From Candolleomyces eurysporus (Eukaryota > Basidiomycota > Agaricomycetes > Agaricales > Psathyrellaceae): DNA of 16,875 nucleotides. The DNA lies in NCBI GenBank assembly GCA_027579435.1, contig JANBPK010001677.1, positions 1 through 16,875 on the forward strand. The letters are read 5' to 3'. Of the stretch, positions 1-7,500 are shown one piece after another; the stretch's first letter is position 1, and each line of letters starts with the position of its first letter. A program made the position numbers and the translations under genes. The notes below the pieces were generated by a model. It was not told where the DNA came from, did not search any database, and was given only the letters and a program-made list of their open reading frames with translations.

Positions 1-215
1 TGTCGTTTATGTCGGCGTCGGCGGTGGATTCTAGTGTGGCGGGCATTGAGGAGGTGGCAGAGGATTCGGCGTCGTCTGTCTTGGCTGAGGTGGCATCAAA
101 CCAGGAAGTGTTGGGAGAAGATAAGAAGCCAAAACGCAGGTCAAGTGTTACGTCCATGATGAATAGGCTTCGTGTGGGGAAGGGAGACAAATCGGAGACG
201 GCGTCGACGAAGTGA
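1..215 (+). CDS. 3' end of an unrecognised gene (5' truncated by window)
   Basis: An open frame runs in from the window edge (first full codon at position 3) and stops with TGA at 213-215, giving about 70 C-terminal residues. The piece is rich in Ser, Ala, Val and Glu, then has a basic stretch (DKKPKRRSS) followed by a short possible helix (VTSMMNRLRVGK) and a Lys/Ser/Thr-rich end. The KPKRR cluster could be a nuclear localisation signal or a phosphorylation site next to serines, but this is inference. No domain is visible and I do not recognise the protein. The ATG at position 9 need not be a start, since the frame is open before it. It is convergent with the NACHT gene. Confidence 0.5.
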   Translation, partial: SFMSASAVDSSVAGIEEVAEDSASSVLAEVASNQEVLGEDKKPKRRSSVTSMMNRLRVGKGDKSETASTK

Positions 216-941
216 TTGCTTCATTGTCGAGGATAAATTGTCATGGGAGAATCATGTGTAACATTATTTCAAGGACTGTTGATATTGCATGCTTCCGTGT
301 GCAGACTGTAACGAAATATACGAATACATTTACGATGTCTACCAATCTTACCTGCTACATCCCTCAAACAAGTAGTTACATGGGAGGTCGTACATATCCT
401 ATTCCCAGCTGTCGGCTACAGCGTCTAGGAAGGATGGAACAATCGCGAACCCGCGTCAATAAAAGAACTCCATTGTGCGACACGACATCGCTACGCTAGT
501 AGCGTATCTTCAAGGGACACTGGGCCTTTCCGCTCAAGCGGCAAGGGGAGGGTTCNGGGGGGATTTCAACGCTAAGGGTGAGTACTGTGATGAGAATGTT
601 TGTGTTCAGAACCTTAGCCTCGCGCGCATGAATGACTGAAAGTAAAAGGACGGGACAACAATGCGCGTCTCTCAATAACAAAGTACCAGGCGTTGCAGCG
701 AGGCCGGCTTCGAGAATCATCTAGTCAAGCTTAGATTTTCAGTGTCGTCCTGTTACAACAAGGAGTCTACAAAGACAGGGAGAAGGTAACTAAAAAGCCA
801 TAGATAGTCTGGTTATGTCGTGGAAAACGAGAAGATACCAACGTTGCTGGTGTCCGACAGATCTTCTACGGAAAAGCTAAACTGTGTAATCGCAGCTCAC
901 GACAGTGTGTCCCCCCCTGCGACCAGCCCATGTCAGCACAA
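216..941. other. Intergenic region between convergent genes, no gene seen
   Basis: About 725 bp separate the stop of the first gene from the stop of the NACHT-TPR gene. The open frames here are short and resemble no family. AATAAA at 460-465 could serve as a polyadenylation signal for the upstream gene. A small perfect inverted repeat (CGCTAC, 4-base loop, GTAGCG) lies at 489-504. An N at 556 precedes a run of six G. The segment near 577-616 begins GTGAG and ends TTCAG like an intron, but I found no exons to join. It most probably holds two 3' untranslated regions. Confidence 0.5.
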
Positions 942-3419
942 TCACGGTGCAGGCTCTGGACATGAGGCTGACAATCGCTTTGCTTCTTCTTTCAACGTCG
1001 ACATCTTGGAGAGATCTTTTTCTTGTCTCGTAGCATCGAAGCGCATCTGGAGGAGAGAACCTAATTTAAGGAGATATTCAGCTCGAGACCGGTGTCCAAC
1101 AGTATAGTGCAACTCCAGGAGTTCCTCGCAGTGGGCTATTGCTTCTTGGAGATGGGAGAGTGCACGGCTTTCTTCGTACATGGCTTGGAGGGATCCGACA
1201 AGGCTGCCGAGCGGATACGAGCGATCTAGATGAGGCGATGATCGAAGTTCAAGCGCTTGGCGAAGCAGGGAAATGGCCTTCTCAAGGTCAGCCATGGTGC
1301 CTGTGCGCCCATAACGATCCATGAGTGCATTTCCGAGACTGGTGAGTGNAAAAAAAGCGATTGGGATGAGGGGGTGGTCGAAGTTCGAGTGCTTCGCGGT
1401 GTAAGGAAATGGACTCTTCGAGGTTAGCCTCGGTGCCCGTGCGCCGATGACGGTCTACGAGTGCATTGCCGAGATTGTAGAGTGAAGATGAGCGATCTGG
1501 ATGTGCGGATGGTAGAAGTTCGAGCGCTTCACGATGCAAGGAAATGGCCTCCTCGAGGTCAGCCATGCTGCCTGTGTGCCGATGATAATCCATGAGTGCA
1601 TTGCCGAGATTATAGAGCGAGACTGAGCGATCTGGATCAGAGGACGATTGAAGGGTGAGTACTTCGCGATACAGGGAAATGGCCTCCTCAAGGTCAGCCG
1701 TGGTCCGTGTGTACCGATAACGATCCAGGAGTGCATTGCCGAGGATGCCGAGTGAGTCTGGGCGACTTGGATGAGAGGATGGTCGAAGTTCAAGTGCGGC
1801 ACGAGACAGGGAAATGGCCTCGTCCCATTCCATGAGAGATCTGGTGTTATGAGCACGCCGACGAACCCCATCGGCCAGGTCTTCAATCATTTGGGGGGTG
1901 TCAGGTTGGAGTGCAAGTCCTTCACGATACAAGTGGATGGCGGAATCCAACTCCGACGGTTTGAAGCACCTCCTCCCCTGGTACAAATGTTGGTTGGAAT
2001 ATCCAAGAGCGTAGTGCGCAGCGGTAGAGATCCGGTCACTCGAACGAATGAACAACTCCGGATCCTGTCGCAGATGCTTCAGTAGACACTCAATGCAACG
2101 AAGGAAGAGCCGGACGTGGTGGGATGGATGTGCAAAGAAACAACCCGATCGACTTTGGGTTGTCAGGAAGTCTCGAAGGGAGGTGTGGCACAATGTGACG
2201 GGTATGCTATCCGTCCCGGGGATCTGGATGATTGCTTGCAAGTTCACGAGAACGTTTACAACCTCGTACGTGTGGATTCCGAGGAGCTCTGCGATTCCTG
2301 ATGTCGGAAGGGGAGCTACTAGCAGGGCAATAGTTGATATAATATCGGGGAAGTGGGGGAGGTGCTTGGAGCGGGCCAATGTTTGTGTGTAAAGTCCATC
2401 CAGGCCGGGGTTCATTTTGAGGGCCAAGGGAAGTCGATCCATCGGCGTTGGTGGATCGTTCGCTTCAGTGGTTGTTGCCATGATGAATTTAAACACGACT
2501 GAGGCGAAAATGAATGATCCTCCAATATGTTCGACAAGCTTGCGTCGATCACTCTGGGCAGGCCACTCTCCGTGCTGTTGAACGTACGCTCGGACGACCG
2601 GGTTCCGACCACATCCATCCTCGAAAAGGATATCAAGGAAGGTGGCAATGTCGTCGTCGGAGCAATGATCTGCAAGGTTGTCCAACTTGACTGCTGGAAT
2701 ATTCAGGCGTGATTGGATATGCTCTTCCACCCGGCTCGTGATGAAAACGCGGAGGGGAATAAGCGGGTTTTCGTTGAAGAACTCGAGCATTCCGTCGATG
2801 AGCTCCTGGACTTCATCTTTGTTCTCGCATTCGTCCAACCCATCCAACACGATGAGAAATGGGACTTGTGTCAATGTCCTGACCCTTTTCTTCCTCCGAA
2901 CGACCGCTTTGAATGGTGCATAGACCAAGCACTGCATCCGGGCTTGTATAGAAACGCCTCCTTCGCCTTGTACCAGCAATGCTGGGTTGGCTTGTACAGC
3001 TTCACGAATGAACGGTTCTGTCTGTGGAATAGCCGATGCCATTTGGCTTGCCAGAGTCGTCGCGAGCCTCCATATCCTGCTTCTATTGCCCGCGTTTCGG
3101 AAGAAAAAGAAACTTATGATCGGTCTATCCTCCCGCTCGGATGTGTTGCAGACTTCCTGAGATATGGAGGATTTGCCAGACCCGACGTATCCATGCATCC
3201 AACGGATATGAGGCTCCGCATCAGTGACTATTTCGCTCTTCGCCCAGTTGTTAACTTTCCTGACCACCTGCAACCTCGTCCCAGGAAAGCAAGCAGAGTC
3301 GGGAGGTGATCGTTTTCGATCGCGAGTATGGGATGCATCAGTGATTGGCTGGAGGATGTCGAATAAAGCTGAAAGCAAATTATTAACGTTTTCCAGAGGA
3401 TCGGCGAGTCGGAGGACAT
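942..3419 (-). CDS. NACHT-domain STAND ATPase with C-terminal TPR repeats (fungal NLR-like), with a doubtful N-terminus
   Basis: This predicted signal-transducing NTPase belongs to the fungal NLR-like class, whose studied members act in allorecognition or self/non-self responses. Counting from the TTG at 3378, Walker A is GYVGSGKSS (residues 63-71), Walker B is LIVLDGLDEC (175-184), and a sensor-like ITSR lies further on. A helical region follows, then about seven TPR-like repeats (1950-1017), ending at TGA 942-944. The N at 1349 breaks the frame; treating it as one surplus base joins the third perfect repeat smoothly to the next. The main frame has no upstream ATG: the ATG at 3419 (MSSDSP) is in another frame, one base out from the stretch reading DPLENVNNLL. 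So the start is either frameshifted, mis-assembled or in an unseen exon. The linker before CFPGTR looks short for this family, from memory. The ATPase and TPR calls are firm; specific function is unknown. Confidence 0.8.
1017..1950 (-). repeat. Tandem TPR-coding repeats, 135-bp unit
   Basis: On the minus strand the coding sequence repeats every 135 bp (45 residues). Units begin near 1827, 1692, 1557, 1422, 1286 and 1151, with a more diverged unit before 1827. The core reads LEEAISLHREALEL, then a Ser/Pro/His/Asp/Arg turn, then LYNLGNALMD and a short RHTG-type link. The units at 1692, 1557 and 1422 are the most alike in DNA. High similarity between units is typical of expansion by recombination and also makes assembly error more likely. 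Confidence 0.85.
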
Positions 3420-3813
3420 TGATGGATTCACCACTTACTCCTCTGCTCCGTGCTAGTAAGCGAAACGTGCGTCTGGAAGCCTCCCTCGACGTGGTAGTTG
3501 ACCATATGTTCTATGCGCGCATTTTGGGATTCTTGCAAAACGTTCATGGGCGCTAAACGAAGAACGGTCAGATACGTAGTCAGATAAGAGAGATGAGTGT
3601 ATACACAGCACGAGCTGTACTGATACCCACCAAGTTCGATGCTTTCAGCCTCAGCTGCGTCTCTGGGATGCTTGGGGAAAGGATTGTGTAGACTACCCAA
3701 AAGGTCAGGCTAACAGCAAAGGGATGATGGGAAAGCAAACACAAATAACAGTCGCGACCATGTGATCAGCATAGGGCGCTTGAGCGCGAATCGATTGTTA
3801 CCTCCTGGCCACC
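3420..3813. other. Divergent intergenic region between the NACHT and p31comet-like genes
   Basis: This roughly 390-bp stretch separates two genes pointing away from each other, so it should hold both promoters. A 90-codon minus frame (3700-3428) ends just before the NACHT gene, but it shows no domain, and I could not splice it convincingly to the NACHT frame. I see no clear TATA box. Confidence 0.4.
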
Positions 3814-5330
3814 ATGAGGTATCTCGTTCCTATCGAGAATGCACCGCAATCTTCTCCATCGCTCAAGCCAATGCCACTGGCAGGAAAACCAGTCGAGTCT
3901 CAGCCAAAAGCCACTCAGGACGATGAAATTCGGACGGTGTCTGGAGTTCCCGTGGTGCGGCTGCAAACAGAGACTGTGACGGACGTAGTCGCTGCGAGGA
4001 TGGCCATTAGTCTGCTAGGGCATGTGTTGTTCCTGAAGAACCAGATTCCCCTGTATGTTTGCTTGTCCGATTCTCTCTGAGCTCCTACTGATGAAGATAC
4101 CAGACCTGTACCCCAGCTAACTCGTATCCCAAGCAAGAGTGTGCGTCTGTGGCCTACCTGTTTAGCTTTCCAAGAAAAATAACTGACACCTATATTGCAG
4201 TCGACGTCCAAAGGGGCCAAACAGCGCGCAGAACTCCTATCCTCGTTCGATACACTCACATCACACCTTACCACCACGTTCACGGCCCTCTCGATCGCCC
4301 TCGCGAAGACATACAGCGAAGAGAGGCTCGAACAGCTCACAGCTGAATCAGGGCACCATTTAGATCGCGCGTATGTGGCTGTAGTGCTGGGTCCTAGCCT
4401 TGGGACGGCTAAATCCAGGACGTTCCTTGCTGTGGATCGGTTCGAGGCGAAGCTATGGGGGTTCGAGCAAGGGAGTGGCGAGAATGACGATGGCCAAGCC
4501 GAAGAAGAGGCAGAGGATGACGATGAAGGGTCAGACTGCTCTACGGACGACGAAGAGGAGGAGGAGGAGGAGGAGGAGGAGGAGGATGAAGCCGAAGCCG
4601 ACGACGACTCTGATGCAGAAGGCCCTGAGGCCAGCGATTCCGAAGACGACGAAGACGAAATAGATTCAGCCTCTGAACCCGATTGTCAACAAGGACCATC
4701 TACAGCCGTACCTCTACCTCTACAAGACTCCACACTCCTAACAAAACTGCGAACCTCGATGTCCCCGCCACCTTCCCTTTCATATGCCGAAGAGCAGCGA
4801 TTCCTGCAGAATTCGGAGCGCCTGCTATCCAGAGTTCTGGCAACCGCAGATGCAGAGGGGTACGGGTTCGCTTCAGAGATGGGTAATTATTCACATTTGA
4901 ATTCCTCCTTTCTTTCGCGATTATCTGATCCTCTCTCCCCCTTCTTTCAACAGCTCCCACCCAAACACACATCCTCCTGCGAGCCCCACGTCGATTCGTC
5001 CATCCAGCATGGATCCCTCGACAGAACCTCACGCCTTCCCTCGAGTCGAGTTTGCAAGACTTTATACGGTATTCGACGACACCAACATCCACTGACGGAT
5101 CGGAGCCGCGAGACTCGGGTAGTAAGCCAGGTCTGAAGAAGGCGCAAAAGCAGAGACCGGAGGGTGTTTGGGTGACCACCGCGCAAAAATCGATTGATTC
5201 GAGTAGTTCAAGGATACCTGTGCCAGAACCTGGTTCGAACCCGCCTCCGACAGAACAAGAAAAGGACGATGATGAGATGATTTGGTGGAGCTGGGACGGC
5301 GGAAAGATTGTTGGGTTTCTGGAATGGTAA
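3814..5330 (+). CDS. p31comet / MAD2L1BP-like spindle-checkpoint silencing protein, four exons
   Basis: Exons are 3814-4052, 4104-4140, 4201-4882 and 4954-5330; the phases agree and give 444 residues. The start ATG has a GCCACC context. In the family, p31comet binds closed Mad2 and, with the AAA ATPase TRIP13/Pch2, opens it to silence the mitotic checkpoint. Matches to human MAD2L1BP that I can see are LKNQIPLPVPQL (human QRQQLPLPYEQL), a helix ending SFDTLTSHL, the strand AYVAVVLG with a following FEAKLWG, and a C-terminus EMIWWSWDGGKIVGF that resembles human DYIWFQAPVTFKGF. The 37-nt exon 2 supplies PVPQLTRIPSKS, which supports the splice model. An acidic segment of about 60 residues (189-250, including Glu11) separates the two halves. 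Homology is by eye over weakly conserved motifs, so I am fairly but not fully sure. The gene is convergent with the zinc-finger gene. Confidence 0.68.
4555..4584 (+). repeat. (GAG)10 trinucleotide microsatellite inside coding sequence
   Basis: Ten uninterrupted GAG codons follow a GAA and encode a run of glutamates in the acidic segment of the p31comet-like protein. Such pure tracts often vary in copy number between strains, and in multiples of three this would keep the frame. Confidence 0.95.
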
Positions 5331-5716
5331 CTAGTCTACAAGGTTAAATATCGATAAGGTATTGTGCAGGTAGTCATTGTAATAGTATAACGAATGCTGG
5401 ATTTGCTAAACCTAATGTGGTCGATCTTCGACTTTCACTTTGATCGTCCTCTGTCGACGCTGCATCCTCATCCCACTGTTTCTGGCATTGTGCTTGAGAC
5501 TCGTTGGGAACGGACATTGGCACTGCAGTGGCAGGAGGACGAAGCAATGATATCATAAAAGTGAACGGTCCGGATCCGAATTTGGACATTGTCGAATTCA
5601 ACACCGAAGTTGGCAACGTCCAGATAGAATGGAACAAGCCTACGCTGTGTCATCCTGACATTTCCACAAATTCAAGTAGCAGACAAAGTTATCTACTCTG
5701 ATCGCCCCAAGACAAA
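5331..5716. other. Intergenic region between convergent genes
   Basis: Both neighbouring genes end here, so 3' untranslated sequence is expected. A minus frame (5637-5374) has a protein-like tail with acidic and serine residues (DEDAASTEDDQSES), but it lacks a proper ATG start. The only join I could make to the zinc-finger gene used weak splice sites, so I do not call it. Confidence 0.4.
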
Positions 5717-7323
5717 TCACTGCGTAAGCTTCACAAGCAAACCAGGGGTGTCACAAAACCATATCAGAGTCTGACAAAATTCCTCATGACACTCTTCAAA
5801 ATGAGCCTGGAGGACGCTCGTAGGTGTGCCTGAGTCAAAGTGCACGTACTTAGGCTCAGGGGATGCCCTGTCGAGTGTCGATTAGTAGTACCGGCGGAAT
5901 AGGCAATGGAGGACAGGTACAGGAAGTTCAGGAGAAATCAGTCACGAGAGGAAGGGGTGGGGAATACGGAATACTCACTCGCATAAACGACACTCGAGCA
6001 AGCCGTAAGCGCAAGTATCGTCAAAAACAAACTTGACGCAATCTTTCGTCATCCATAGGTGACTCTCGAGGCTCGCAGTCGCGCCGGAAGAGGCTTGAAA
6101 AGGTCGCTCGTTGGGCTGAATTTGGAGTGGCTCAGATATTAAGGGAATTAATGAACGGGTGTCCGTTTTGAGGGTGGATTTAACCGTTTCAGGGTTGGAT
6201 TGGACTGGTTTGACGATGGTTTGATTCGTCAAAGGAGGAGGGCAAATTGAAGGCAGTTCAGGCTCCATCTCAACGTCGCCGTCTCTGTCTCTGTCTCTCT
6301 GGATATTACCTCCGCCATCCTCCATCACCACAGGATCACGATGAGGAATTGCCGATGACTCGACACCGGTTGAAACTGACATAGACCCTGAAACAGAATT
6401 TCTTTCGGTATTGCCCGTGTCTTGTGCGATTGAAAGTGGCGCAGAGGTGGTCCTCGTATTGGCAGCATTCACCTTCAAGGGCTTGGTAGAAAATTCCAAC
6501 ACTCCTTCTTTGAACTTGCCACCTTGAAACACGGGTTGGGTCTCATCGGACCTGGTGCGCAATGTAGGAGTGGCTGCTGGAATCTGGTATGAAAGAGGTC
6601 AATAAGCGGGCCGTGGCTTTCAATGAAGATAATGAAACAAGGTAATCATGAACCGATTTGACTTTGACCTTTTTGCAAGAGATGGCAAATTGGGGATAGC
6701 ACGCACCGTGTACAATTGATCCAACTCTTCCGGGACGTGTAATGGGGGGCAAGAAGTGCAAGCGGCACGATGCCTCATGTACTGCGACCAATAGCTTCGG
6801 ACTACCTGTCCAAGAACGCGGTTCGAATTTTGAAGGGTGAGGAGAGGATCACTACGCGTGTCCAATGAGCCTGCGTCATTGACAGGTTGAGTATCAGAGG
6901 TTGACACTAGCTTTTCGACAGGCGTTGCGATTGTTGGGGGAGAACAAGTTGAACCTGCGAAGGATACCGGCAGATTGTTTGATCCGCTTCTTTCACCCGT
7001 TCTAGCAGGATTCTCTTGGTAAGATTTTTCTGTGACCGCAACGACCGTGTTGAAATCGGGCGGACTTTCTCCCAATAAATTGCTCGAGGCCAGCCGTAGG
7101 AGAGAAGGTACGTTGATCTGGAATTCGAATGTCGGTGAAGTCGCGACAACGACTTCAGGCTCAAATTTGAATGTGGAGTTGGAGGAAAGTAGCTTCAGCT
7201 GCATAAAGAAAAAGCTTTGGTTGAGCTTTTCATCGAAACCTCGCGCGGTCGAACATTTACTGTATTTGCCAAAGAGAAAAAGCTGTCTTCGCGACTGTAG
7301 CCAGTTTCTGTAGGCTGGGCCAT
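5717..7323 (-). CDS. Unrecognised nuclear-type protein with C-terminal C2H2/C2HC-like zinc finger, four exons
   Basis: Exons on the minus strand are 7323-7261, 7198-6707, 6583-5979 and 5867-5717, giving 436 residues in consistent phase. The start ATG sits in AAAATGGCC. The last intron (111 bp) has a TACTAAT branch site close to its acceptor, which supports the model. Residues 1-185 include a conserved-looking stretch with a basic, Trp/Tyr-rich helix (VVRSYWSQYMRHR) and a CTSC pair. Residues about 186-350 are low-complexity Ser/Thr/Pro/Asn with an RDRDRD run. The C-terminus has WMTKDCVKFVF followed by C383-x2-C386-x22-H409-x3-C413-H414, a spacing like a C2H2 or BED-type finger, with the last intron inside it. 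DNA or protein binding is an inference. I do not recognise the protein. It shares a 177-bp upstream region with the LRR gene. Confidence 0.72.
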
Positions 7324-7500
7324 TTTCTCAAAGTCTCCGTAGAATCGACCGTGAGCAGTGATTGAATGGCTGAGCACAAGCAAGCCGGTGATGATGAGAA
7401 AGGATGAGAAAAGACGATATATATAGACGCCCAGCAATGCCACCGGCGTAATAAATTCGGGAGCAATCCGAGTTCTGCCAGATTCCATCATCACCCCATT
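7324..7500. promoter_or_regulatory. Short shared upstream region of two divergent genes with a TATA-like element
   Basis: Only 177 bp separate the ATG at 7323 (minus) from the ATG at 7501 (plus). ATATATATA at 7417-7425 reads the same way on both strands and lies about 95 bp from the minus start and about 76 bp from the plus start. It may serve either gene or both. Confidence 0.45.

Noticed and set aside
429..470. Minus-strand GGGTTCGCGA, like a tRNA T-loop
   Set aside because: The flanking bases do not form a five-pair T stem, and no acceptor stem or anticodon arm can be drawn.
2713..3309. 198-codon plus-strand open frame
   Set aside because: It is antisense to the NACHT domain with its Walker motifs, and its translation resembles nothing.
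4400..4663. Arg/Lys-rich plus-strand open frame
   Set aside because: It is the +1 frame of the GAG-rich acidic segment of the p31comet-like gene; the poly-Arg is a frame shadow of poly-Glu.
5229..5243. GGTTCGAACCC, like a tRNA B box
   Set aside because: It is a palindromic string inside p31comet-like coding sequence, with no A box and no cloverleaf partner.
5374..5653. Minus-strand frames as an extra 3' exon of the zinc-finger gene
   Set aside because: The gene already ends in a sensible stop at 5717; joining needs weak non-consensus splice sites, and the frame has no ATG.
7195..7494. Longer N-terminus with a membrane-like segment for the zinc-finger gene (frame open to 7494)
   Set aside because: The hydrophobic stretch overlaps the TATA-like element and likely 5' UTR; the ATG at 7323 has a much better start context.
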